Part shown: positions 36,870 to 46,109 of the stretch, piece by piece
Layout: every line of letters begins with the position of its first letter
Numbering within the stretch: position 1 is the first letter of the stretch
Assembly: GCA_950054485.1 (NCBI GenBank)
Contig: CATLPD010000001.1
Span: 1 to 64,000 of the forward strand
Direction of reading: 5' to 3'
From: an uncultured Alphaproteobacteria bacterium
GTDB lineage: Bacteria; Pseudomonadota; Alphaproteobacteria; Micavibrionales; CSBR16-224
Length of the DNA: 64,000 nucleotides
Notes under the pieces: generated by a model
The model's database searches: none
The model's input: the letters and a program-made list of their open reading frames with translations, nothing else
What the model was told of the DNA's origin: nothing
Translations under genes and position numbers: made by a program

Positions 36870-37559
36870 TTATGGCCTTGGAGCCTGCGGCGTCGCTGTT
36901 GCGGCAGGACCTGATGCGGATTCACTGGCCTGTGCAGGTGTCTCTGCACTGAATTCAAACCCGACCCTGACGGTAACACCACCATTGGCATTCGGGTTTA
37001 CACTTTCCAACTGTCCGCGCCCATCAATGCCCGTTGCGATTTCAAAAATATCAACAGCAACCCTTTGTTGGGCACGGCGCTGCAGGGTCGAAATTTCAGC
37101 TTCAGTCCGAGCATCCGTGCAGGCCTGAACGCGCGCCTCATCAAAAGCAGCACGCATTAACCGAGTTTCAGAGAGTATAACCTCGCCGCGGCGTTCCTGC
37201 TCGACAAAAAAGCGGTTCATTAAAACACAGTTTTCGTTAAATTCATCGCCAAGATAGGTTGCATAAACGCGCTCTGTACGCCGTTTCCAGTTACCATCCA
37301 TCTCGTCTTCGCATATGTCTTCGGAATCAACCTCCAATTGCGGTACGCGATCAATCTCGCAGCGTCTAACCTTTATTTTGGCAACACGTGTACGCTCGCC
37401 CGGCTCGAAATGTTCAGCATAGGGACGCAGATCATCGTCATCATTATCTTGAGCCAGTGCAGGCATCGGTGCCATAGCTGTACAGACTGCCGCAAACCAC
37501 AAGGCCGGCGATTTAAAAAATGAATTGCCGAATAAGATATTTGTAATGGTTTTATTCAT
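36870..37559 (-). CDS. Secreted protein of unknown function
   Basis: A 229-residue protein; the ATG at 37559 is 8 bases from AAGGGG, while the one at 37565 is too close. A signal peptide ends around MPALA-QDN. The mature part begins with a run of acidic residues (DNDDDDLRPYAEHFEPGERTRVAKIKVRRC) and contains several cysteines; the end is Ala/Pro/Thr-rich. A strong sigma-70 promoter stands directly upstream. No domain was recognised. It lies in a run of exported unknown proteins. Confidence 0.75.
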   Translation of the reverse strand: MNKTITNILFGNSFFKSPALWFAAVCTAMAPMPALAQDNDDDDLRPYAEHFEPGERTRVAKIKVRRCEIDRVPQLEVDSEDICEDEMDGNWKRRTERVYATYLGDEFNENCVLMNRFFVEQERRGEVILSETRLMRAAFDEARVQACTDARTEAEISTLQRRAQQRVAVDIFEIATGIDGRGQLESVNPNANGGVTVRVGFEFSAETPAQASESASGPAATATPQAPRP

Positions 37560-37589
37560 CCCCATGTCCCCTTAAAAAACATATATAAA

Positions 37590-37618
37590 ATACTACAATA
37601 TTATTTACATAATGTCAA
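37590..37618 (-). promoter_or_regulatory. Sigma-70 promoter of the secreted-protein gene at 36870
   Basis: On the minus strand, -35 TTGACA and -10 TAGTAT with a 17-base spacer, about 30 bases before the start codon. Its spacer closely resembles that of the promoter at 39095-39123. Confidence 0.75.
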
Positions 37619-37650
37619 GGTTTTTTGCTTTTGTCATGCGGGCGGATACA

Positions 37651-37678
37651 AAAAAGGCGCCTTTTGACAGGCGCCTTT
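37651..37678 (-). terminator. Rho-independent terminator after the N/S/T/G-rich protein gene
   Basis: Stem AAAGGCGCC / GGCGCCTTT with an 8-base loop. On the minus strand the stem is followed by a T-run. It lies 20 bases after the stop codon at 37699. Confidence 0.85.
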
Positions 37679-37698
37679 AATGCGTTGTGTTTTATTAA

Positions 37699-38904
37699 TT
37701 AGTTACCGCCAGTTCTAGCAGACGAAATGTTTGCCTGTGGCGCAGCAGGGCGACGTGCACCTGTTGTAGCAGGGCGACGTGTCGCTGGTGCAACCGTTGT
37801 TTCACGGTTATCTTCACCCGCGCTGTATGAGCTAGAGCTTTGACGCTGTTGCTGGGCCTGTGATACCGCAATTTCAGTATTCTGGTATGTCGCACCAGCG
37901 GCTGCAACGTCAACCTGCTGGTTGTATACAGTTTGCAAATCGCCGCCTTGTGTATTGACGTCAAAGCCCAGAGCCTGACCGAATGCTGCGCCAAGTGCGC
38001 GGCAGTCAGCTGTCAGAACACCGGAACCTTCTACACATGCTGTTTGCGTAACAACACGCATACCTTCTTGTGCTGTATTCATACGTGCGCTTGTTGCAAT
38101 CACGCGCTCAGCTGCTGCAGTCGCGATAGCTGTTTGGCTTCCGCAAGCAAGTTCGTTATATTTTGTTTCAGATTCTGCGTAACCGCCGCCGATCTGGAAG
38201 CCGATAAAGCCGACGCCACCGTTAGCGCCGCTTGATTCTGATTCCATACCGCAACCTTGAATGGCAACGCCGCTTAGAACAGTTGATCCAAGTGACAGGT
38301 TTGAAACCTGATCGCCTTCAACGTTAAAGCTGTTTCCACCGGAATTTGAACCTGATGTAGAAGATGAATCGCCTGTGCGTGCATTTGATGTTGAATCACC
38401 GGATACTGCGCTGGATGTTGAATCGCCAGAGATAGACTGTGAAGTCGCATCTGAGTTTGATCCTGCCAGAGCTGTTCCGCCGTGCGCAACAGAGTTACCG
38501 CCAGTCGCATTCGCGTTACCGCCTGTTGCGTTACCACCTTGACCACCTTGTGAATAAGATGACGCGTTTCCGCCGTCACCGCCGGCTGCATTTACGCCAA
38601 CATTTGTCGTTACATCATTTGTATTTGCAACACCAACGTTTGTGCTGTTGTTAACACCAATGTTGTTTGTGTTGTTATTTGTGTTGGTATTATCTGATGT
38701 GGATGTTGCTGTACCATAACCCTGACCAACTGCTGTTGCGTCAGATGTTGCTGTTGGGCCGCCGTTGTTATTGTTTGATGGGCAACCGCGTTCGCATGTC
38801 GGTGTACCTGGATCGGTATCTGGTGTTGCGTATGCTGGTGCTGCGCTTAGGCCTAGTGTTCCTGCGGCCAGTGCTAGTGCTAATTTTAGATTACGTGTAG
38901 TCAT
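37699..38904 (-). CDS. Secreted Asn/Ser/Thr/Gly-rich protein, possibly a surface protein
   Basis: A 401-residue protein with a signal peptide cleaved near AYA-TPD, then CERGC and a long low-complexity region (about residues 45-205) of N, T, S, G and A. Short patterns such as SGDSTS and GGNA recur in it. A more ordinary folded part (about 205-330) contains Cys pairs (GCGMES, ACGSQ, TACVEGS, ADCRALG). The end is Gln/Ser- and Pro/Arg-rich. The gene has its own TTGACA promoter and terminator. It resembles heavily exposed or curli-like proteins in composition, but no family was recognised. Confidence 0.75.
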   Translation of the reverse strand: MTTRNLKLALALAAGTLGLSAAPAYATPDTDPGTPTCERGCPSNNNNGGPTATSDATAVGQGYGTATSTSDNTNTNNNTNNIGVNNSTNVGVANTNDVTTNVGVNAAGGDGGNASSYSQGGQGGNATGGNANATGGNSVAHGGTALAGSNSDATSQSISGDSTSSAVSGDSTSNARTGDSSSTSGSNSGGNSFNVEGDQVSNLSLGSTVLSGVAIQGCGMESESSGANGGVGFIGFQIGGGYAESETKYNELACGSQTAIATAAAERVIATSARMNTAQEGMRVVTQTACVEGSGVLTADCRALGAAFGQALGFDVNTQGGDLQTVYNQQVDVAAAGATYQNTEIAVSQAQQQRQSSSSYSAGEDNRETTVAPATRRPATTGARRPAAPQANISSARTGGN

Positions 38905-38991
38905 GTTTAAGTCTCCTTAATAAACGTTTTTAATTCTGTTATCCCCAATTAAATCCTTAACAAAGATTTAACAACTGAAGTCACTGGAAAT

Positions 38992-39021
38992 AATATACCC
39001 CGAATCATTGAATTATGTCAA
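38992..39021 (-). promoter_or_regulatory. Sigma-70 promoter of the N/S/T/G-rich protein gene
   Basis: On the minus strand, -35 TTGACA and -10 TATATT with an 18-base spacer. The leader of about 80 bases ends in AAGGAG before the ATG at 38904. Transcription diverges from the promoter at 39095. Confidence 0.7.
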
Positions 39022-39094
39022 GTTCTTTTTTCATAATTACTTAACTGTTTATATTTATATTGAATCAATTCCCCGCCCAAATAAATATTCCCTC

Positions 39095-39123
39095 TTGACT
39101 TTTATGTAAAATTAATATAGTAT
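39095..39123 (+). promoter_or_regulatory. Sigma-70 promoter of the membrane-anchored acidic protein gene
   Basis: -35 TTGACT and -10 TAGTAT with a 17-base spacer, 56 bases before the ATG at 39180. It is divergent to the promoter at 38992-39021. Confidence 0.65.
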
Positions 39124-39179
39124 TATCCAAGATTAATTTTCGGTTAAGCCGATACAAACGATATATATAGGGAAACAAA

Positions 39180-40796
39180 ATGACAGCTAACAACGCACCA
39201 GAAAAGACAGTCGAAATAGAATCACCTGCAGCAGACAACTCCGCAGCAAAACCAAAAAAATGGACCAAAGGTAAATTGGCCGGTGTATTCGGCCGCGTTG
39301 CCGTTGGAGGTTTTGCAGCCTTTATGATTAAAGGCGGTGTGACGATGGGAATCGCCGCAATGGGCATGAGCACTGTTTTACCGGCGACAATAATGACCGT
39401 CACCACATTGGCTGTTGGCGCCCTTGCCGTAGGTGCGATCTTTACGACATTCAAGGCCGCACGTGATTATAGAGCACAAAAAGATGCAATGTCGCCCGAA
39501 TCAAAGGGCTTTATGAAGTTCATGATGAATAAAGACAACCGCGCGAATCCTGAAACAAATTATTTGAAAGAATTTTTATGGACATCCGGCCTCAGCTTTG
39601 TCGGTGCCGGCATATTCGAACTTATTAATTTCGGTGAAGCCCTTGAAAGTGGTAAAGAACTGCTGTTTGGCGGAGACGGCGCAGAAGCGACAGCACCTGA
39701 CAGCACCGGTGTTGATAGCGCAGACAATGTTGATAACGAAAACAATAGTGACACTTCAAATGAAGACGGCGTTGATAATGAAACCGCCGAAGGAACAGCC
39801 CCGGCATCCACACCCGATAATGGCGGCGCCGATACTTCAACAGCAGAAACGCCCGACAGCGCACAGCCTTCGGATGAGTTTAAAGAGGCTTTTGAAGGAC
39901 TGGAAGATGATCTTGCCGGCGATAACGGCACATCAGCAGAAGGCACACTGACAACCGGTTCAGGCGATGTTGAAAACACAACAGCAGATAACACAGGGTC
40001 GGAGAATACAGAAAACGCTTCAGGTCAGAATACTGATGGTTCAAACGAGAATCCACAAGATTCTTATCCGATTGTAAGCGTGACAGACACCGACCCGATT
40101 ACAATTGAAATAGATCACGAAACACTGCACGACCTTGTATCCGAAATAGAAATTACAGATTCTGCAAACGGTGATGTAAATATCAGCATCGCTGAAACCA
40201 GCGGGTCTGCTGATGGAACATCCATTGAGGTCTCGCAAAGCCAGTCAGGCGGCGGACATCAAAGCCAAAGCATAAGCATTTCAACTGATAACGGCCATAC
40301 GCCATCAGTCCAAGAAGGCATTAGTCTGGAACTTGAAAACGAGATCGTGACAGAAATTACAGATACCAGCGCGGGCGAAATTGTCGTGGAAACACAACCT
40401 ACTCAACCACAAACGGTTCCCGCACAGCCCGTTTCAGCAGTTACGGCAGAGCCGATTGTCGCAGCACCGACAGTTGCAGCCCCCATTTCGATTGAGGCTC
40501 CTGAAAACTTTGCATGGACCAATCCTGAAGGGGAATGGAGCATTGTCGGCGCCGATGACGTACTCGATCCTGGCGAAGAAATCGAATTTGCCAAAGAAAT
40601 TGACGGACGTGTAAACAACTTTGTCATTGCCAATGACGGCAATGCCAGTGTGCCTCTTTCACAGGCATTTGAGCAGGCGCAACCTGTCGCAGACCGTGCC
40701 TTTGCAGTGATTGAACAAACACAAAGCGGCGGCGGCACACAGACACAGCAGGTCAGCATTTCAACCAATAATGCACGTATAAATCTAGGCCGATAA
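39180..40796 (+). CDS. Membrane-anchored acidic protein with a duplicated Gln/Ser/Gly motif
   Basis: A 538-residue protein with AGGGA before the start. After a polar start (1-32) come two or three hydrophobic segments (about 33-62, 66-90 and 133-150), rich in Gly, Ala and Met. Residues about 165-300 are acidic, low-complexity and probably disordered (D, E, T, N). A beta-type region follows. Two similar stretches stand out: residues 352-371 (QSGGGHQSQSISISTDN) and 513-531 (QSGGGTQTQQVSISTNN), one mid-protein and one at the C-terminus. No family was recognised; the layout suggests a membrane anchor with an exported tail. Confidence 0.7.
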   Translation: MTANNAPEKTVEIESPAADNSAAKPKKWTKGKLAGVFGRVAVGGFAAFMIKGGVTMGIAAMGMSTVLPATIMTVTTLAVGALAVGAIFTTFKAARDYRAQKDAMSPESKGFMKFMMNKDNRANPETNYLKEFLWTSGLSFVGAGIFELINFGEALESGKELLFGGDGAEATAPDSTGVDSADNVDNENNSDTSNEDGVDNETAEGTAPASTPDNGGADTSTAETPDSAQPSDEFKEAFEGLEDDLAGDNGTSAEGTLTTGSGDVENTTADNTGSENTENASGQNTDGSNENPQDSYPIVSVTDTDPITIEIDHETLHDLVSEIEITDSANGDVNISIAETSGSADGTSIEVSQSQSGGGHQSQSISISTDNGHTPSVQEGISLELENEIVTEITDTSAGEIVVETQPTQPQTVPAQPVSAVTAEPIVAAPTVAAPISIEAPENFAWTNPEGEWSIVGADDVLDPGEEIEFAKEIDGRVNNFVIANDGNASVPLSQAFEQAQPVADRAFAVIEQTQSGGGTQTQQVSISTNNARINLGR

Positions 40797-40884
40797 TTTT
40801 TCCTGAACTTTTCCTGCTCTCAAAAGTATGTAGGGCGTGATTAGGAGAATTTCGTTCCGTAAAAATGCGCATTGCCATTTGGGA

Positions 40885-42459
40885 ATGATCAAATATCTTT
40901 TTTTTGTTTTAGTTTCGGTCAGTTTTCTGGCAGGTTGCGCGCATGCAAAGGCCGAGGAAACCCGCGCCGATCGTGAACCATCTTATGCTATATCCCCTGA
41001 CACCGATACGACATTGCGCCGCACCATAGTAAAAAGGGCCGCAAAATTCAAAGGAATGTCAGGTTTTAAAGTTCTTCGCACAGGCGAGGAATCTTTTGCT
41101 TTGCGACTTGCGCTGATCGAAAACGCGGAAAAATCGCTCGACCTGCAGTATTATGCCATTCACGATGATGTCTCTGCCAATATGCTGGTTCAGGCCGTTG
41201 TCCGCGCTGCTTCACGTGGAGTGCGCGTTCGTTTTATCATTGATGCCATTAACCTGGGTGAAGTCGAAGATACATTCGTCACACTCGATACACTGGAAAA
41301 TATAGAAATTCGTGCCTTTAATCCGCTGACCACCCGAAAGCAGGGTTTCATTTCGCGTATGTTTACGCGGGTTACCAATTTGGGAAGCCTGAACAAGCGC
41401 ATGCATAATAAGGCACTGATCGCTGACAACCAGATGGCCATCATGGGCGGGCGCAATTTGGGCGATGCGTACTTTGAAAAATTCACCAATGCGACATTCA
41501 AGGATATTGATATTCTGGCGGCAGGACCAATCGTTCCGCAAATATCGCGCAGTTTTGACGAATATTGGAATGACGAAAACACGATTACCATTAAAAACGT
41601 TGTGCCACCTGTCACAGATGAAGACAAAAGACAGGAAATTCTGAATGACTTATCAGACAACTGGAATCAGGTTGTTGCCACGCGCGAGGGTATGGAATTC
41701 ATTGATCGCCGTCTGTCAGATGATTTGGCCGATGGCAGAATATCACTTAACTGGTCACACGCGACAATGAATGCGGACGACCCTGATAAAATTGACGATG
41801 ATGCGGAAGAAACCGGCGAGGACGTCAGTCGTGTCTTGCTTAAACTTGACGAATTGCTTAACCGCGCAGAAAAAGAATTTATTATCGTAACGCCCTATTT
41901 CGTACCGACAGAGGCTGGCGTTGAATGGCTGGCCGGGCTGGAAGAAAAAGGAATTGAGGTTAAGGTCCTGACAAACTCGCTCGCCACAAATGATATTGTT
42001 GCTGTACATACCGGGTATGAAGATTACAGACGACCGCTGTTAAAGGCCGGTGTCGACCTCTATGAATTGAAACCCATATCGGACGAACCGACAGATCAGC
42101 GCCTTTTGGGTCTTGCCTCCCCTTCCCAGACAAGCCTGCATTCAAAAGTCTTTATTGTCGATCGTCACGATTCAATGATCGGATCATTCAACCTTGATCC
42201 GCGCTCGATAAACCTGAATACCGAAGCTATGCTGTCAATATACAGCCCCGCTATATCAGCTGAGATTGCTGAAATGTTTGACGAAGTTTCAGCCCCCGAA
42301 AGCAGCTATAAAATCGAATTCGACCAACGTGGTAGCCTTGTGTGGGTTACAGAGGAATATGGAAAGCTGAAATCATACTACAATGAGCCCGAGGTTACGT
42401 TTACAAGACGACTGCAGGCGTTCTTAATGTCCTTTCTACCAATTGAAGAACATCTTTAA
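40885..42459 (+). CDS. Phospholipase D family lipoprotein, ClsC-like cardiolipin synthase
   Basis: A 524-residue protein from the ATG at 40885, which gives a short lipoprotein signal with lipobox LAGC; a GTG start at 40837 is possible and would add 16 residues. Two HKD motifs are present: MHNKALIADNQMAIMGGRNLGDAYF and LHSKVFIVDRHDSMIGSFNLDPRS. The segment IENAEKSLDLQYY, then HDD, matches E. coli ClsC-type enzymes, which make cardiolipin from phosphatidylethanolamine and phosphatidylglycerol. The role is an inference from family likeness. It lies just before a KefB-type antiporter. Confidence 0.88.
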   Translation: MIKYLFFVLVSVSFLAGCAHAKAEETRADREPSYAISPDTDTTLRRTIVKRAAKFKGMSGFKVLRTGEESFALRLALIENAEKSLDLQYYAIHDDVSANMLVQAVVRAASRGVRVRFIIDAINLGEVEDTFVTLDTLENIEIRAFNPLTTRKQGFISRMFTRVTNLGSLNKRMHNKALIADNQMAIMGGRNLGDAYFEKFTNATFKDIDILAAGPIVPQISRSFDEYWNDENTITIKNVVPPVTDEDKRQEILNDLSDNWNQVVATREGMEFIDRRLSDDLADGRISLNWSHATMNADDPDKIDDDAEETGEDVSRVLLKLDELLNRAEKEFIIVTPYFVPTEAGVEWLAGLEEKGIEVKVLTNSLATNDIVAVHTGYEDYRRPLLKAGVDLYELKPISDEPTDQRLLGLASPSQTSLHSKVFIVDRHDSMIGSFNLDPRSINLNTEAMLSIYSPAISAEIAEMFDEVSAPESSYKIEFDQRGSLVWVTEEYGKLKSYYNEPEVTFTRRLQAFLMSFLPIEEHL

Positions 42460-42492
42460 TAATGCTAGGCTGTGTCGAGATAAAGGAACGAC

Positions 42493-44172
42493 ATGCAAAG
42501 CCTTATTGAACATCTTCACCAATCAAGTTTTTACGAATTTGCGGCCCTCCTAATTCTGGCAGCAACAGCCGGCCTGATCATCAGCGCCGTTCTGCGCCAG
42601 CCCATCATAATTGCCTATATCACCGTTGGTATTCTGGCCGGATCATCCGGCCTCGACATCGTGCGTTCCGGTGAGGCCTTGGAATTACTTTCTGAATTAG
42701 GTATCGCAGTATTGCTCTTTATCGTTGGCTTAAAGCTGGATCTGGGTTTGATCCGGAATCTAGGTTCTGCCGCATTGGTGATTGGCGGCACGCAAATCGT
42801 TCTAACAGGCGGACTCGCATTTCTAATATGCAGCCTGATGGGTATTGCAACACAGCCCTCATTGTACATTGCAACAGCGCTGGCTTTCTCCTCGACCATT
42901 ATTGTCGTTAAAATCCTGTCCGACAAACATGAAATTGATCAGCTGCATGGTCAGGTTGCATTGGGTATACTGATCATACAAGACTTTGTCGTCATACTTG
43001 CCATGATGTACATATCAACGCTTGGAAATGCCAATGGTAGCGCTGATGTCAATATCATGTCCGAATTGATACGCGTTTCAGGCTGGGTCATCCTTCTCGG
43101 CGGTCTTTTATGGGTTTTCATCCGCTTTATTTCCGACAGACTGGCTGGCAGCATGGCGCATTCACCTGAATTGCTTTTATGCTTTTCCATGGCGTGGGCG
43201 ATCGCCTTGGCCGCCCTTTGCCATCATATCGGCCTTAGTAAAGAGCTGGGCGGCTTATTGGCAGGAATCTCATTGGCATCGACAGAATATCGAAACGCCA
43301 TTATTTCGCGACTAACATCCATTCGTGATTTTTTGCTGTTATTCTTTTTTATACTACTTGGCGCGCGGCTGGACCTTTCGAACCTGAACGAACAAATTCC
43401 GGCAGCATTGGTTCTGTCTACCTTCATCCTTTTATTCAAACCGCTGGTAATTACATCGACCGCAGGCTTTATGGGGTTTCGAAAACGCACGGCCTTTCTA
43501 TCCGGTCTATCATTAGGGCAAATTAGCGAGTTCTCCTTCATTTTTATGGCGATGGCTGTTGCCGCAGGCGCTGTCAACGAAGATGCATTGGGGCTCGTAA
43601 CATTGGTCGGTTTAATCACAATCGGTATATCAGCCTATGCCATAAAATTTTCAAATCAAACCTATCACATGCTTGAACCCGTTCTGGGGCTTTTTGAACG
43701 CAGCACAAAAATCCACAAGGCCCATCAATCTCAGAAAAAGGCAAAGAAGTATGATGCGATTATCTTCGGGTATGGCCGATATGGTCAGGAATTAACCGAT
43801 GCCTTGAATAAAAAGAAATATAAAGTATTGGTTGTTGATTTTAACCCGGAGGTGATTGAACGCTGTAAAAAAGACAAACGTGACTTTATATACGGCGATG
43901 CCAATGATCCCCATTTCTATAAGAATCTGCCGCTGGATGACACAAAATGGATTATATCTGCCATGCCGCGCCATCACACCGGCCTGACCCACGAAGACCC
44001 CAGACACTATATGGTCGAGGCGCTGAAACAACATAAATTCGACGGTCAAATAATCGTTGCTGTCAGCCGTAAACAAGACGAAAAAAGCCTGAAAAAATCA
44101 GGTGCCGATATTGTCTTTTATCCTTTTCGCGAGGCGGCTGACTTCGCCGTTAAAACCCTGTCTCAAAAATAG
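42493..44172 (+). CDS. KefB/CPA2-type monovalent cation:proton antiporter
   Basis: A 559-residue protein with about twelve membrane helices in the Na+/H+ exchanger fold (residues 1-400), then a TrkA_N/RCK NAD-binding domain (about 415-530) with YDAIIFGYGRYGQEL and the acidic VVDFNPEV end of the second strand. The segment GLKLDLGLIR is typical of CPA2 transporters. KefB/C proteins export potassium under control of glutathione adducts; here the ligand is unknown. AAAGGA precedes the ATG. It does not overlap the following membrane-protein gene, if that gene starts at 44249. Confidence 0.93.
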   Translation: MQSLIEHLHQSSFYEFAALLILAATAGLIISAVLRQPIIIAYITVGILAGSSGLDIVRSGEALELLSELGIAVLLFIVGLKLDLGLIRNLGSAALVIGGTQIVLTGGLAFLICSLMGIATQPSLYIATALAFSSTIIVVKILSDKHEIDQLHGQVALGILIIQDFVVILAMMYISTLGNANGSADVNIMSELIRVSGWVILLGGLLWVFIRFISDRLAGSMAHSPELLLCFSMAWAIALAALCHHIGLSKELGGLLAGISLASTEYRNAIISRLTSIRDFLLLFFFILLGARLDLSNLNEQIPAALVLSTFILLFKPLVITSTAGFMGFRKRTAFLSGLSLGQISEFSFIFMAMAVAAGAVNEDALGLVTLVGLITIGISAYAIKFSNQTYHMLEPVLGLFERSTKIHKAHQSQKKAKKYDAIIFGYGRYGQELTDALNKKKYKVLVVDFNPEVIERCKKDKRDFIYGDANDPHFYKNLPLDDTKWIISAMPRHHTGLTHEDPRHYMVEALKQHKFDGQIIVAVSRKQDEKSLKKSGADIVFYPFREAADFAVKTLSQK

Positions 44173-44248
44173 AGAATGGAACTTTAATAGATCATTTCCA
44201 TTTGTGTCGATGAGTACTAATCCTAATTTTAACGACACAGGTGTGATA

Positions 44249-46006
44249 ATGAAAAAATATATCTATGCAATCCCCACGCTTTCAGCGCTTTTTTATTCTT
44301 CTGATGCCGCGGCACAGGCAACCAGCCAAACCTATATCTTCGAAGGGAGCAGTTTTTGGGTTGCTCTTTTCTCGGGCCTTCTTTTGGCTCTGGCCTTCCA
44401 ACTGGTGCTGACCGGCTTGTCCTTTGCTATGGGAATGTCGATGACACCCAATTTAAAAAAAGCATTGGCAAAAGCAAAAGCCAAACCATCAAAAAACGAT
44501 GATCGACATTTTGGTGAAGACGAATATGACGATGATGATGATAATGAAATGATCAGCACACGCATGAAGATCGTAAACGGAATGGGTATCTGGTCTTTGA
44601 TCACGACATCAATCGCACTCTTTTCTGCAACATGGATTGCTGTGCGTTTTAACTACATCACGCTCGATTCAACTGGCCTTTTAGTCGGTCTGGTTATATG
44701 GGCGCTTTTCACTGTTTTCATTAGCTATCTGGAATTAAAATCAGTGCGTTCACTTACGGGCGGTTTGACATCGATTGTTACATCAGGCCTGCAATACGGC
44801 GCGAATGGATTGAAGTCAATTTTCAGTCGCTCGGAAGCCCATCATGCTGAAAACATCGGCCGTCACGCCGTGCGCGGAATTTACGAAGAACTGGTTTATC
44901 TGGATCGCAAGAAAAACCTTGGTCGTAATATTGAAAAATATATTTCGCAAGTGACGCCAGACATGCCGAGCTATGGCCGGATGAAAGCGGACATTAAAAG
45001 AATGATTAATGATATTAAGGTCGCAGAAAAATACGACATTACGCACGATGAAATGATACGCGAATTATCGGTACATCTTGAAAAAGATCATAAACATATG
45101 AATAAAGACAATGCTGATAAAATTTATCGCGCGGCAGAACGTGCATTCGATGGTGCAGAAAATGCAAATACGAAACGCGGTAAAATGGCCGCCGTATCGG
45201 ATGCATTGGCCCCTGTCAAAGACAGTGATGCCAAAAAATATCGCGAGAAATTGGCCAAGGCCCTTAAAAATTCGGGCCGCAGTGAAGTTGACCCCGATGA
45301 TCTTGTCAAAGACCTAGAGAAAATTGTCGCCAGCCCGAAAACGGCAAAAGATGTTGTGCGTGCACGCCTGGCATTATTTGACCGCAACACAGTCAAAGCG
45401 GTTCTGGCCGAGCATGAAAAACTCGACAAGAAAAAAGCTGACAAAATCGTTGAAGGTGTTTTGAGCGCCGCTGCAACCTTATCCGACAAATATGCCGGAA
45501 CAAAAACTGCCGCTGCGAATAAAAAAACAGCTGCCAGCGTTAAATCGAAAGGCCTGCCTGCCGGTGCAAAACGCCGCATTGCAGAATATTGCGATTCTTT
45601 GGGGCGCCCCGAAGTTTCATATGAACGCATCAAGCACGATATCGAAGAAATCATGCATGATCCGACTTCTGCACCAACCGTTCTTAAAGCGCACTTGGCT
45701 GAAATGGATCGCGGTACATTGGTCGCCATTCTGGAATCAAACCGCCATATTGATCATGATCGCGCCGAAGATCTGGCAGACAGCATTCTTGCCATGCGCG
45801 ATTCAACGATTAAAAACATTGACCGTGCAAAACATGGTGCATTGAAAAAATACGATGATCTCAGCCGCCGCGCTGCCATTCACGCCGAACACACACGTGA
45901 AGTTGTTATGGCCGCTGGCTGGTGGATGTTCCTGACTGCAATATTGTCAGGCGTCGCTGCCGCAGCGGGTGGATTGATCGGTACAGTGCCACTGCTAACA
46001 TTGTAA
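44249..46006 (+). CDS. Membrane protein with three tandem ~74-residue helical repeats
   Basis: A 585-residue protein. I use ATG 44249 (AGGTG six bases upstream); ATG 44210 and further in-frame starts are less likely. Membrane segments are at about 34-62, 112-133, 143-160 and 555-580. Between the last two lies a cytoplasmic or periplasmic region of three repeats at about 228-301, 335-408 and 443-516. Shared features are a GR-x-E(V)-type start, an (I/L)(K/V)xD(I/L)xx(I/M) helix, DR(N/G)T(V/L)xA(V/I)L and (R/K)A(E/D)x(I/L). Such repeats occur in some large membrane proteins of cyanobacteria and others. The function is unknown. A strong terminator follows. Confidence 0.78.
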   Translation: MKKYIYAIPTLSALFYSSDAAAQATSQTYIFEGSSFWVALFSGLLLALAFQLVLTGLSFAMGMSMTPNLKKALAKAKAKPSKNDDRHFGEDEYDDDDDNEMISTRMKIVNGMGIWSLITTSIALFSATWIAVRFNYITLDSTGLLVGLVIWALFTVFISYLELKSVRSLTGGLTSIVTSGLQYGANGLKSIFSRSEAHHAENIGRHAVRGIYEELVYLDRKKNLGRNIEKYISQVTPDMPSYGRMKADIKRMINDIKVAEKYDITHDEMIRELSVHLEKDHKHMNKDNADKIYRAAERAFDGAENANTKRGKMAAVSDALAPVKDSDAKKYREKLAKALKNSGRSEVDPDDLVKDLEKIVASPKTAKDVVRARLALFDRNTVKAVLAEHEKLDKKKADKIVEGVLSAAATLSDKYAGTKTAAANKKTAASVKSKGLPAGAKRRIAEYCDSLGRPEVSYERIKHDIEEIMHDPTSAPTVLKAHLAEMDRGTLVAILESNRHIDHDRAEDLADSILAMRDSTIKNIDRAKHGALKKYDDLSRRAAIHAEHTREVVMAAGWWMFLTAILSGVAAAAGGLIGTVPLLTL

Positions 46007-46027
46007 TCTTTTTCCACTTAAATAAGG

Positions 46028-46054
46028 AGGCCGCCAAAACTGGCGGCCTTTTTT
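46028..46054 (+). terminator. Rho-independent terminator after the repeat membrane protein
   Basis: Perfect 9-base stem AGGCCGCCA / TGGCGGCCT with an AAAC loop, followed by a run of T. It lies 22 bases after the stop codon at 46006. Confidence 0.9.
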
Positions 46055-46109
46055 ATATGGGAACCAAAGCTTTCATGCTATCGTATGCTTTATTGAAAAG
46101 AGCAGGATA

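Noticed and set aside
37900-38900. Repeated short DNA patterns that could suggest a CRISPR or satellite array
   Set aside because: The repetition follows codons of a Ser/Thr/Asn/Gly-rich protein, with no constant repeat length or spacers.
45124-45729. 201-codon open frame on the minus strand inside the repeat membrane protein gene
   Set aside because: The opposite strand has the convincing membrane segments, repeats and a following terminator. The antisense frame is Ser/Arg/Ala-rich with no motif or ribosome site.
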